DNA of 27,582 nucleotides, taken from contig JABYQS010000354.1 in assembly GCA_022592435.1 (NCBI GenBank), forward strand, positions 1 to 27,582, in the 5' to 3' direction. The first letter of the stretch is position 1, and each line of letters begins with the position of its first letter. The translations under genes and the position numbers were made by a program. Source of the DNA: Cerioporus squamosus. Its lineage: Eukaryota; Basidiomycota; Agaricomycetes; Polyporales; Polyporaceae. Positions 10,255 to 20,901 of this stretch are shown here, one piece after another. The notes below the pieces were generated by a model. The model ran no database searches and was not told the DNA's origin. It saw nothing but the letters and a program-made list of their open reading frames with translations.

Positions 10255-10720
10255 CTCAGAGCACTGAAAGATGCGAAAGATCGGATGCGCCGCCGTCCCA
10301 CAGGTTCAGCATCTGACACGAGAGGCCTGAGTAGTACCACAGCAACTTGAACCCGCCTGGCAACGTGAGTCTTCCCCCCACCGCCGCTCCATACTTCAGT
10401 CGATGCAGCGTTGAACCTGCAGATCCCCGCTCGCCCTGATTGAGTTCATCGCCGCCATGTTCCCGGAGTCCGGTCTCCTTCGTCGTATGCCCCCGTGCCC
10501 GCTTCTTTCGGGGTCCTGGTTATGGGGCAGCCCGCCGACGTCCTCAAGGGCGCTGCGGAGACTGCAGAATCTTCTGCTCGAGGTCGGCTTCCTATTGAGG
10601 ATGCTGATGTATTACAAACACGATCTGGGAAGGCAGTCGGTGGAAGAGGGGATGAGGAGAACTGCGCGAGCTCCGCTTCGCCTGCATCATGCAGTATATC
10701 CGAAGATACGGAGGAGCGAC
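10255..10720 (+). pseudogene. GST4: deleted and frame-broken relative of GST5
   Basis: This can be aligned in pieces to GST5, 1.8 kb downstream on the same strand. At 10260-10370 lies degraded exon 2 sequence (ACTGAAAGATGCGAAAGA... AACTTGAACCCGCC), followed by an intron starting GTGAGT and ending CTGCAG just before ATCCCCGCT, exactly as in GST5. Next, about 71 nt present in GST5 are missing, with the join at a shared CGCTC. CTGATTGAGTTCATCGCCGC and TTCCCGGAGTCCGGTCTCC (GST5: LIEFVADIFPESGL) then continue. The C-terminal part is only recognisable in patches such as GAAGAGGGGA and the CGCTTCGCCTGCATCATGCA region. Stops and shifts interrupt it in all frames, and no exon 1 was found. It is dead on structural grounds. 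Confidence 0.75.
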
Positions 10721-11823
10721 ACAGCTCCAAGGCCACGCTCCCGTGGGGCTAGAAGCTTCTGGCTGGCTCGAGTCGTTGTTGGAGGCAAGAGCTCCCCGCT
10801 TTTCCAACTCGACACCTCATATGCGAGGGGAAAAGAAGTCCAGGTATTTTTATACTAGCCTCGTTGAACGCCGGACAAGACATGTCGCTGCACGTCTTCG
10901 GGAGGAGGGGCCCGAGCTCACGAACAGGAATGCCATCGACCGTGCATGAATATGCATCTCGAATGGCACAGTGGATACGCCGCCGTAAGGTAGGCACTCG
11001 GACGGCGCTCCAGATGTTTGGATGGCTGCGCAGAGAAGGTACGAGACGCAATCTGGTTATGCCATTACCTCACATTGCTGGATCGTAATTAATCTCCCGC
11101 GCGAGGATAGGTCCAAAATGTGCTCCGAGTCTGAAAACTCGCAAGTTCAGGAAGCCTCGCATCGTCAATACCGACGTACAGCTTCAATGCTTTATCCGAA
11201 GCATGGCTTCGACGTACCGGACTTCTCGAAGCATGGAGGGTTTCGATGTGCACGTCACCGTTACCTGACAGAGTCTCACACATGGGTCAGCGGTCTCATC
11301 GTCGTTAGTGAGCGAATCGTCTGCTGATACCTTACAGACACCGGGGAGTTATTGAACCTCATTACTCCCTGAAGTCTCTCCGTCCTTTCTAGCACCTGCT
11401 GCCAAAGAGTTGTATGATGAAGGGGGGGGATCACGACATGCTTTACTTCGAGTTCTTAGTTCATGCTAACGAACCTCAGCCCTCTGCCCTGCTTCAACTG
11501 TCTGACTGGGGATACTGATCCTCGGCGAATGTGCGCCCTGCGCCAAACTACCGTGTACAGTGTCGTGCTGCGGCCCAACCCCCTCTCGTACATCCGGTAA
11601 GCAGTCGACGAGTCATCGTATGAGTTCTTCTTCCATGTGACACTCAACTCGACGTCAGTACGCTCCCGCACTATTCAGTCAGCATCTAGTATATATCTTC
11701 TGAATGCTTCCTCGCTGACTAGCTACTCCACAATTTCTCAAGGGACGCAATCTGTCCGATAATCCATCGGAACTAAGATGCTGAAAGTTAACCCTCCAGT
11801 TAGGCGCGACACCTTTGGAATGG
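10721..11823. other. Spacer between the GST4 relic and the GST5 promoter
   Basis: More than 1 kb without a recognisable gene. The only local structure I noticed is a repeated CGAAGCATGG (11199-11208 and 11229-11238), each copy followed by TTCGA-like sequence. Reading frames here show no domain motif. Confidence 0.5.
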
Positions 11824-11830
11824 TTATAAG
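11824..11830 (+). promoter_or_regulatory. TATA-like element upstream of GST5
   Basis: TTATAAG lies 127 nt upstream of the GST5 ATG. The leader between them carries an imperfect tandem of CACGACCAA (11862-11884) and a CCTCCTCCTCCTGCTCTCC pyrimidine tract. Confidence 0.4.
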
Positions 11831-11861
11831 CGTTCCGAGCAGGACGAGGAGCTGACCAGCT

Positions 11862-11884
11862 CACGACCAACACGACCAACACGA
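11862..11884 (+). repeat. Short tandem CACGACCAA repeat in the GST5 leader
   Basis: Two perfect copies of CACGACCAA followed by a partial CACGAC lie between the TATA-like element and the start codon, probably within the 5' UTR. No role is evident. Confidence 0.6.
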
Positions 11885-11956
11885 CGCCTGTACCTGTGCT
11901 GTTTCTACCGAAATAGTACCCATCCTCCTCCTCCTGCTCTCCCACAACAACTCAGC

Positions 11957-12843
11957 ATGCCTCAGAAAGAACAAATCACTTTGTACGCCAATCGCGTGAA
12001 TATGATTTCTTTGCCGTTTAGCTTCCGGGCACTGACTCCAAGGCGCTCTGTTACAGGTTCCCGCCTTCTCTCACCGTATGTTCCTGGCGCTCGAAGAGGC
12101 CAAGGCGGACTACACCCTCTACGCATTCGACATCTGGTACGCGAAGCCTGACTGGTTCGACCCTAAGATCAACCCGCTGGGCAGGGTACGTACAAACTCC
12201 TCACCTGCTAAACACATCATCTAACACATTGCAGATCCCCGCTCTCACTTACGGCGGACCCAAGACTCCTCCCGACCAGCCCTCCGCTGAATCTGCGAAG
12301 TTGGGCGAGTCGCTCGCCCTTATCGAGTTTGTCGCCGACATCTTCCCCGAGTCCGGTCTCCATCCCGCAGACCCCGTCGTCCGCGCCCGCGCCCGGATGA
12401 TCAACAACTTCTTCGACACGCGGTTCTTCCCTCTGTTCTGGGACTTCTTCTTTGAAGGCAAGCCGGAGGCCAGGGCCCCGCTTCTCGAGGTCGTCGAGAC
12501 TCTGCAAGGCCTCCTGCCTGAGACCGGCTTCGCAGTAGGCATCTGGTCTATGGCAGACGTCGCCATCGCGCCTTTCCTGGTGAGGCTCCCGATGCAGCTG
12601 GAGAACGATATAGGCAAGCAGTCGACCGAAGAGGGGAACAAGATGTTGCGTGCTCTTCGCGAGCCGCGATTCACCCGCATGATGACATACATCCAAGAGG
12701 TGAAGCAGCGGCCTAGCTGGAAGGCGACTTATGACGAGGTAAGGCGAGTATTCTAATCCATCTGGGCAAAGCTGATGATAATCGGGCAGGTCGAAGCGAT
12801 TGAGCGAAACAAGGCCTTCCGGCTGTTCAAGCGCGATGCCTGA
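11957..12843 (+). CDS. GST5: intact omega-like fungal glutathione S-transferase with altered active-site motif
   Basis: A 241-residue GST. Exons are 11957-11995, 12057-12185, 12235-12738 and 12790-12843, 726 nt in frame, ending KRDA and TGA. The first two exons have the same lengths as in GST2 (39 and 129 nt), and exon 3 is nearly equal. The N-terminal domain reads MPQKEQITLYANR-VPAFSHRMFLALEEAK, then KPDWFDPKINPLGRIPALTYGGPK. The C-terminal domain has SLALIEFVADIFPESGL, WDFFFEGKPEA, LLPETGFAVGIWSMADVAI and RPSWKATYDEVEAIE. At the position of the catalytic Cys (Ser in GST2) there is Pro, giving PAF instead of CPF or SPF, so classical Cys or Ser chemistry seems lost. It may act as a ligand-binding protein or use another residue. 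It lies tail to tail with the lipase gene. Confidence 0.9.
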
Positions 12844-13077
12844 CTTAGTAGTAAGGGCTCATGATGCGTGAAGAAGTCAAACATACATTCATATGTACCA
12901 GGCAATGGCATGAGTACCAACCAGTCACTGTATTCATCGTCAGAGTTCTCAGACTGTGCTTGATCATCGCTCAGTAGACCATGGAAGTACGCATTGATAC
13001 AACTAGATAAGGATATGGTACAACCTCTGGTATTTACTCGGATTCGTCAAAGTCATGGACATATGCGCGTGGAAACC

Positions 13078-14302
13078 TCAGCAGAAAATCGTGCCGACAT
13101 AAATACCCTCGTAGGGCCCCAAGTGGTCGACCAGATCGGACTCAAAGACGTTCGGAACAGAAGAGATCGTGCACTGCGCATCCGTCGCGTCATCGTCGCC
13201 CGGGCATGCCACGGCGTCGCCAGCTCCGAGGATGTGAATCTCCCCATGAGGGTGTTGGAAGCCAAGGCTGCGACCGGGGACGATTGGAATGGGGTCGTCC
13301 TGGTTGTTTATGTGCTCAAAGTCTGCGACCTAGAAAAGCACAGTCAATGTCGTGCAAACCGTGTTATACGTGAGAACGCAGTGCACACCTTCGAGTCGAA
13401 GAGAGTCGCCCAGGCCGGATTCCCAACACGCGGTGTCCCGTAGGTGACACCCTTGACATGCACGCTCGAAGGGAGGTTGAGCGTCATGAACATGGCGTCA
13501 AGCTCTGCGAGTGCGCCTCCCAGGGAATGCCCGACCTGCCAGAAGTATGTTCAGTTTGCACGGCGATAGAGTCAAGCGAAGTCCCGCTTACCAGGAATAC
13601 ATTCGTATATCCAGTCGTCGCGAGAAGAGATTTGACCTCGGCCAAGATAGGCGCGGCGGTCTTCGCATGTTCGTCCGCGAAACCCCCATGAACTTGGACA
13701 CTCGACGGGACGCCGGGGAAGAGAGTTGTGTCAAGGCTCTTCGTGAACAGGTTCACATCCGTCAAGTCGGACAGGCTGTCCATGAAATCGTCAGTGTCCG
13801 CATGGACAAGGCAGAACGTCGGAAGAATTTGTTTACGAACAATTGCGTCGGGTCCGTGCCCTCGTGAGCCACAACGATAGCCTTCTGGTCAGCCCAGCGT
13901 CCTACGAAGTCTGCGCAGCGTGATGATGCGGTAAGCGATATAATCAAGCAAATAGGCTAGTAAACCAAGAGACTCACATTGCTGAATAGCATTCCCGTCT
14001 CCGCCGACGAGCGTGGGCTGGAATCCAGGGACACTTTTGCACGCAGCTATACACACATGATACTGTCAGTATCCGCGCAGGTGCTAGCAAGCCAAACTCG
14101 GCCACGTACTGCAGCTCCATGCGGTGATAGTGTCGAGGCCGCAATACGTAGCTCCAGCGAAGTGGGTGAACGGGGCGAGAGCGGACAAGTCCGAGCTGGA
14201 GAGTTGGGTGACCGCACGGGCCTGAAGTGTCGGGAGGGCGGCTGCACGCCCAGCAGAGGCGAGGAGCACGCCGCACACAACGGTAGAGAGGAAGCCCAAC
14301 AT
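13078..14302 (-). CDS. Secreted class-3 (fungal) triacylglycerol lipase
   Basis: A predicted extracellular alpha/beta-hydrolase of 304 residues that should hydrolyse ester bonds of acylglycerols or similar esters. Exons are 14110-14302, 13978-14046, 13841-13910, 13592-13775, 13389-13535 and 13078-13329, 915 nt exactly in frame. The N-terminus MLGFLSTVVCGVLLASAGRA is a signal peptide. Then follow FAGATYCGLDTITAWSCTACKS (cysteine-rich region typical of secreted fungal lipases), IVVAHEGTDP (oxyanion-hole strand), VHGGFADEHAKTAAP, and the nucleophile elbow VGHSLGGALAELDA with Ser176. The acid is one of the Asp pair in NNQDDPIPIVP (232-233), and the His is in DHLGPYEGIY (His290). Related feruloyl esterases share this fold, so substrate preference is open. 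A TATA-like box lies 113 nt upstream of the ATG. Confidence 0.93.
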
Positions 14303-14414
14303 TTTAGCGTGCAGGAGTTGGCTTGCAAGTCTACCGACGGTCCCGACAGAGGAGAGGGGTGGGATGGGGACGAACGGATGTCGACCGACGACGAGTTCAC
14401 TTCTCCATGACGGG

Positions 14415-14421
14415 CTTTATA
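14415..14421 (-). promoter_or_regulatory. TATA-like box of the lipase gene
   Basis: The minus strand reads TATAAAG, 113 nt upstream of the lipase start codon at 14302. Confidence 0.45.
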
Positions 14422-15378
14422 CGCTATTTTCACTGCTCAGACCGCTAGCGATCCATTGGTTGGGTACCATCTGACAAGCATAGTGGTCGAAGCCTTCCAG
14501 CGCAGGTGTACGGATGTCAACTTCGCCTCGGGTGTACGACGAGCCGGCCAGAGCCGTCGTGAGCCGTCGTGAAAAGACTCCAGCTGACACCGCGGCTGCC
14601 CTAGTCTATCAATTCTGGGAACGCCGCAGGGCGTTGCGAGCCACGCCGATTGGACGAAGCGGGATAGCCCGCGTTAGATTGGTCAACGATCTGTCGCACT
14701 TCGACGAAATACGTTGAGGAAGGCGTACCGAGCACATGGAGAGGTTGCACTAATAGACCCCACGGGGCCATGAGCCCCGCAGTTCCTGATAACCGCCTGA
14801 TGCGAAGGAACGAACAACGCACCCCCATGGGGTGAAGAAGACAGATGTTTCTCTGCGTGCATGGCCGACGTCAGTATGAATGACCCGGCTTGATGGCGCC
14901 CAATCACAACGTCTACACACTGCTGTTAGTGCGAGAGTTCCTTCAAGAGAATCAATGCTCACCTTCTCGCAGTGGGTACGAAGAATACGGGTCCAGCGCG
15001 GACCCGAATGGATACGTACATGTGTTTCTTTGCGAAGCACAACTACAACATTGCAAGCGGATCAATGTGACCAACTAACAGTCCGTTAGTCCCACAGCCA
15101 TGAGGGTCTTATGACCGCTGTCAGTCGCTTCACCGCAGCCCATGCCCCTTTCGCAGGTGAGTACGCGGGGTGTGCCTCGTTTTGCGAGGTCAGCTCGGGG
15201 CTACATACGAGGAGAAGACGATAATATCTATATCAACAGACATCAAGAGTGAGACGACGCTGCTACACCGAGTTTCAGTCCATCCATGTATCCATCTTCA
15301 TCTTCGCAATCGTCTCTTTTGCCATTGTCGACGTCGTGAGTGTCATAAATAGTGCTGCCGACCAATCACGCGGTCTCC
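14422..15378. other. Spacer between lipase promoter and SEC31 3' end
   Basis: About 950 nt with no recognisable gene. It holds a perfect tandem of GAGCCGTCGT at 14551-14570 and a small hairpin CGGGGC-CATGA-GCCCCG at 14763-14779. Its right end should include the SEC31 3' UTR. Confidence 0.5.
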
Positions 15379-18300
15379 TTACAACCTAACAATGAGCTGC
15401 TTGATACCCGACATCCATAACCCGATGTCGTCCGTGAGCGATCCGCGCGTGAGCAAATCCATGTGGATCGCCATGGCCTGCTCACGATCATGCGCCTCCA
15501 TTGCTGTGCAGAGGCAAGGTCATCAGACTTCTGGGTATACAACATCCGACATATGAGCCACAACGTACCCCGAATGAGTACCAGGAGCTGTTCGCAGACA
15601 GGCCTTGACAACGTTTCGCAGTTCAGAGCGTCGAATAACGGGTTAATTCGTCGCTCCAAATCATCGACCATTCGCCGTTGTTGAGGCTGCAATTCGGTAG
15701 TTTAGCCACTGAACGCGGTCCAGAGCTTTCTCAGAACTTACAGGAGTGACCTGCTTCAGCTGCTCGAGCTGAGCAGAGACGACTTGGAAGATCGGACGGA
15801 GTTCGTCTGGTATGTGGCTGCGATCACCGGGTGCTACGACAGCAGATGAGTTGGCATAGTCACTCACAGAAAACAATAGGTACTCACGATACTTTGGAGC
15901 CGGAGGTCCCGGCTTCGCACGAGGCGGAGCCGCCGCACCTCCAGGAGTCGCACCTCGTGGCGGGCCCGCCGGAGGAGGGCCTCCAGCACCCGGAGGAGGT
16001 CCTGCCATCGGCGGCGCAGCACCAGGACCACCCTGAGGACCCGCGAAATGCTGCTGCGCTTGAGGCGGGGGACCGTAGGGACCAGGCTGCTGCTGCTGCT
16101 GCTGGGAGGGTGGAGGAGCGTAAGGGCCTGCGGGCGCCGGGCCAGCCCCAGGAGGCGGTGTGGCACGAGCGAACTGGGGGGGTGCGTGGCCGTAACCCCC
16201 TGGACCAGGCGGCGAGAACGGCTGGTGGCCGTGTGGAGGCGGCGGACCTTGTCCAGGGACGGGGCCGGCAGGAGGAGCGCCATAGGGACTTGCAGGTGGG
16301 GGCGCACGGACCATTCCGGGACCGGGAGGGGGTGCACCTTGTTGAGACGCCATACGCTGGGGAGGCGGCGCAATGTGAGAGGGAGGAGGAGGGCCAGGGG
16401 GGCCTGACGGCGGACGAGCATGCGGGGGATACTGTCCAGGGCCAGGCGGAACCGGACCACGCTGACCGGCTTGGGGAGGAGGAGGAGGGCGCTGATGCAC
16501 GCTGCCAGGTCGAGGTGGAGGAGGAAGGTTGCCCGGCGGCGGTGACGTCGCCCCGTAGCCAATGGTGGGAGAAGGCGCGTTGGGGAATGGCGAAGTGATT
16601 GCGACGGGCTTAGCAGGGTTGCCATTGGCGGGAGTGCGCCGAGCAGCTATGGTAGCAGGCGCATCGTTCCATCCACCGTTGTCACGCTTGGGCGGAGGCG
16701 CGAGAGGTGGCGCCGAGGGTGTGGCAGTTGCGCCACGAGCAGGCGGCGGCGGAACCATCGGCTGCTGGGGCTGGGGTTGCGCAGGTCCACGGTAGTACTG
16801 CCCGTATGCCGGAGCTCCTGCATTCTGGTACGGTGGTTGTGACTGCTGCTGCTGCTGCTGGTACGGAGGCTGGGCTTGCTGCTGCTGGACGGAAACAGGT
16901 GGTTGGTATGGGTTCGAGGCCTGAGTGTTCGTCGGTTGGTAGGGCTCGTAAATCGAGGGAGCTGTCGTTGACTGGCTGACGGGCTGCTGAACAGGTTCAG
17001 CATATTGACCGTACCCGTACGCGTGGCTCGTCGAGGCCACGGGAGCCGCCTTCGCAGGAACAGCAGGGCCGCTTGCAGCGAGCGATGCAGTACGAGCAGG
17101 AACCACATTTGCAGCCTTGAGCAGGCGATCACGACCGACAGTGAAGTCATACGGTGATCCCGCCGCGCCATTGTAGTCGGCAGGCACAAGCTTCAGGAAG
17201 GCTACGGCCTCCTTGACGAGTGCCTGGGCAGCCAGCAAATCCGCGTACTCGAAGTAGCGATCGTACAGTCCGGAAAGCTTGTACGTCCGCACCGTTGAGT
17301 CCGCACCCTGCGACGGAAGATTGAGGTCCTCGTCGGTGTAGTTGATGGCCTTGCGGAACACCGTCACTTTCTCGATGAACGTCTGCAGGGCGAGGGCGTG
17401 GGCGGTGTAGAGGGAACCATCCAGATGTTCCGGATCGGAAACAAGGCGCTTCTCCTCCTCCGCGAGCTCCTCGATCCAGATGTTGACGAGACGCTCCAAA
17501 CGCCCAGCAGCAAGGTAGGTGAGTGTCGCGTGGCGGCGGAGTTCGGTGTATTTCGCCTCCGCGTCGGGAGCACCCGAAGCCTTGACGATGTTCGACTGGA
17601 ACTCGAGACGCTGACCGAGCTGCTCGGCCAAGCCAGAGAACTCCTCCTGGCTCGCGAACGTGCAGAGCACGACGAAGATCTCCTGCCACTCCTGCAAGTC
17701 CGCGTTCTGGACGATGTCGTCGAGGTCGTTGGTGACGATCGACTGGAACAGGCGGAGGTACGGAAACGCTGTGGTGCGACGCTCGAAGTATGCCTTCTGC
17801 GTGCGCGCGAGGAGCTCAGGGCCACCCTTGACAGCCAGAAGGATTGCATCGGCAAAGCGATCGGAGGAGAGGCAGAGCGAAACGGCAGACTCGAAGTCGC
17901 CGAGAACAAGTGCCTTCGTCACAAGGCGATCAGTCTCAGACTCGTCATTGGGGTAAATCCTGAAAGTGTTGTCCTTCAACACCTCCGAGGCAACAGAAGA
18001 GGGACGCGAGCCGATAGTGGCGGCGACCGACGAGTCGAGGGGGTAGTTGTGGTGGGGGACGCGAATCCTGTCGTCGTCGTCGCCGTCAGTGCGTGCAGTA
18101 CCAATGCTTCCGAAGAAGTCCGCGGCAGCGTCGCCCTGTGGCGTGCCGATCACGTCGTCGCCGAAGAGGCTGGGGGCGGTAGTTGTTGACTCGCCATCAG
18201 CCTGGCGAGTGACACTTGTCGTGTCAGATGCAGCGCTGGCAGAGACTTCGGACGGCGTCGCCTCGGCGGCCAACGCCGCGTCAATAGTCTCGTCCCCTTC

Positions 18301-20298
18301 ACCCTCGTCCTCGTCCTCGCCACCTTCCGGAGAAGCCTCGCGCTCGGGTTCGGCGAAAGAAACGACAGGCTCGTGCACTTTGAGGTCAGTTTCCGTCACG
18401 TCCTGCTCTATGTTCACGTTGGCCTGATCAGTGGACGCCTTCTTCAGGTTAGCAACCGCTTCTGCCACACGAGCAGCAACCTCCTCCTTGGAGAACCCAA
18501 GAAGAGTGATGAGCTCGTCCCGGGAGTTTGCCTTGAAGAGGCTGAGTAGTGCCCTCCAGGTGGCAGACGCATCGTCAGCAGACGTCCTCTCTTGAGCCAA
18601 GTCCTTCAGGTTGTCCGCCTCGATGGATGACTGCAGCTTCTGGGCGCGCTCCACGATGGCGGTCTCCGTGACGACCTTGCGGATATGCACCACGCTGCTC
18701 TGGTTCTTGCCCTGCGCTGACGGAAGATTTGACACGGTGGCCAGTTTGCCACCGTAGCCGAACGAGCTGGAAACAGGGCGCCGGAGCCACTTGGGAGGGT
18801 GCTTGAGAGATAGCGTAGCTTGATTGGCACGTGTGAAGCCCGGAGCATCAAAGATGTCGGACGCATCCTGTTGCGGCGCGGCCTGGGGAACTTCGGCGGC
18901 TTCGTTGGTGGACTGAATCGAGTGGATGCCGATGGTGCCGTCGAAGAATGCAGCCGCGAACAGATCGGGATTGCGTGGGCACCAGTCGACCTGGAAAGCC
19001 CAGTTGTCTGCAGATGGGAGCTGTGCGCCGCAGGTCAGCGGAATTGCAGACGTTCAGCAGCATCTGGATACGCACCTCTCCGATCATCTCTGACGTCTGC
19101 GGGTTCCAGCATAGCGCACGGTTGTCCTTGCCGCAGGAAAGCAGCAAGTCCGGATCCTGTTTGCACCATGATAGTGACAACACGCCCTTCTCGTGGCCAG
19201 TCAAGATCTGCAAGCGACCGTCAGACCCGTCGTTCATCGCACCAATGTGTAACGTACCTTCTCTGGTGCACGAGCGTTGCGGAGATCCCAAACCATGATG
19301 ACCGGAGATGCGTCGTCTTCCGACGAGGTGACGAGCCGGGTAGCCTATTCTCGACGATGGTCAAGGGACGCGGAAGCACGAGTAGAAACAGGACGCACGT
19401 TGTCTGGGTGCCATGCAACATCGCTCATACCTCTCCGTCCACCCATCGCCATACCGGGGCCACCGAACCCTTGCATCCCGCCCATGGTGCCCGCACCGCC
19501 ACCGTACGCCAGGGCAGCAACTTCCCGCTTCCCCCTCAGATCCCACACGACCGTGTACCCCGTGCTGCTCGACGCAGCCAACGCGTACTGGACGTGGTGG
19601 TTCCACGCTAACGCGGTGATCTCATCGAGTTTCGTACTGCGCGTCCCGGGAGAATAGGGCTTGCTCGGGTCCTTGAGGTCCCAGACGTAGATCTGCAAGA
19701 CGCGTATGGTCTCCAAAGTACTATGAGCACGGGGGGAGCGAACTTACCTCGCCATTAACCGCACCAGAAGAAACGAGATTAGGCTGGACGGGATTGAAGT
19801 CAAGACCGCGTATAGGACCCGTATGCGTCTTGTTGCGGAGTATCAGCGACTCGGAGGGACTACGTCATGTCTTGAGGACGTATACGCGTACGAACGACAT
19901 GCGCACTCACTCAGCACCCGCAACAATCTTCTCCGGGTCCCAGATATCCAGCTCGCCATTCTCCATGCCCGCGACGATCACGCCGCGGGGGCGTTCTGCG
20001 TTGACGTACCCCCATGCTAACCGGTTGAATCTACGCGCCCTCAGCACACGAACACCCGCCGGGATCGCACCACGCACCGTGAAGTTGTCGTCACAGTCCC
20101 CTTGGGACCTGCCTGTCCCTCACCTCCGAGGTCGAACTGACTCCGGTCGAGGAAATCCGGGGCCCATATTTCGAGCTGGCCGTTGTTGCTGAAGGACTCG
20201 TCCAGTGCCCCCGCGACCGTTCCGGTCGCCAGCAACGGCAACGACGGCGAGGGTGACCATGCGAAGGTCGACGTCCGATGGATTTCCTTGAGTTTCAT
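15379..20298 (-). CDS. SEC31: Sec31, outer-coat subunit of COPII vesicles
   Basis: Sec31 pairs with Sec13 to form the outer cage of COPII vesicles budding from the endoplasmic reticulum. Ten exons: 20078-20298, 19911-20030, 19748-19859, 19399-19692, 19258-19344, 19076-19207, 15888-19020, 15742-15833, 15569-15686 and 15379-15503. They total 4,434 nt, in frame, 1,477 residues. Residues 1 to about 340 are a WD40 propeller ([83 protein letters not shown]). Residues from about 680 carry the helical ACE1 scaffold that contacts Sec13 ([19 protein letters not shown]). An acidic stretch lies near 555-565. A Pro/Gln/Gly-rich disordered region spans roughly 970-1366, which in this family contacts Sec23 and stimulates Sar1 GTPase. 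A helical C-terminal domain ([17 protein letters not shown]) closes it. No frame break is seen. Confidence 0.96.
16087..16104 (-). repeat. CTG/CAG trinucleotide repeat in SEC31
   Basis: Six CTG units on the plus strand, read as CAG on the coding strand, encode a short polyglutamine run inside the proline-rich linker. Such runs are common in disordered regions and likely vary in length between strains. Confidence 0.8.
16843..16860 (-). repeat. Second CTG/CAG repeat in SEC31
   Basis: Six further CTG units encode another glutamine run in the Sec31 linker. A shorter three-unit copy lies nearby at about 16876-16886. Confidence 0.78.
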
Positions 20299-20901
20299 GA
20301 GGAGTGAAAGGAACGAGGAGGAGAGGGTAGTTTACAGCGCAGGTTTAATTGGCGCGTGGATGGTAGAGGCAGACGTGTCATGACGCCAACCAGACCCGTC
20401 CCAGTCGCCCGCAATCATCAGTTGCCTTATAAACGACTGGGCGCGCTGTGTCTAAAAGAAGTACCTACTAGCCTCTTAGTGGCTCCTTCGTGACTGCCAG
20501 TAAGTATGAAGCACAGAACAACGACACTCCTGGTATAGTGCTGTCGTACAACGACTTGAACTGGCAATATCAACCTCGCGATGGTCTATCACCTTCCACT
20601 CAACTCAGAGATCTGAAAGTCTAGTACAACTACCTTGGCGTTAATCATGTTGAACCAAAGAACTTGCACATCACTACCTCCACGGCAGTCTCCACATCAT
20701 CCACACAGTTTCAGCCACGTATTCAACGTCGTGTGATATGGGAATTCATTGACGTTCGCCGTACTGCATACATCGAAAAATAGTATCTTCGCTATGCACT
20801 ACATCTGGTTCAGTTGCGAGTGCAAGCAACTCCCTCGCTCGATATCGAGACCACTGCACAGTCAATAGTATGCAATACTGATACAACACGTCGAGCACTC
20901 T
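20299..20901. other. Spacer containing SEC31 promoter and FMO 3' flank
   Basis: Both flanking genes are on the minus strand, so this holds the SEC31 promoter (left) and the 3' region of the monooxygenase (right). A TATA-like TTTATAAGG on the minus strand near 20426-20434 lies about 130 nt upstream of the SEC31 start. No gene is recognised. Confidence 0.5.

Noticed and set aside
12217..12696. 159-codon open frame antisense to GST5
   Set aside because: It overlaps GST5 exon 3 entirely, and GST5 is supported by splice sites, motifs and exact frame.
15831..16598. 255-codon Glu/His/Ala-rich open frame on the plus strand
   Set aside because: It is the shadow of the proline/glutamine-rich Sec31 linker and shows no independent start context or domain.
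17398..18189. 263-codon open frame on the plus strand
   Set aside because: It is antisense to the long, well supported SEC31 exon; GC-rich coding DNA often leaves the opposite strand open. No motif is seen.
18820..19611. 263-codon open frame on the plus strand
   Set aside because: It crosses SEC31 WD40 exons and introns on the opposite strand and has a low-complexity, basic composition.
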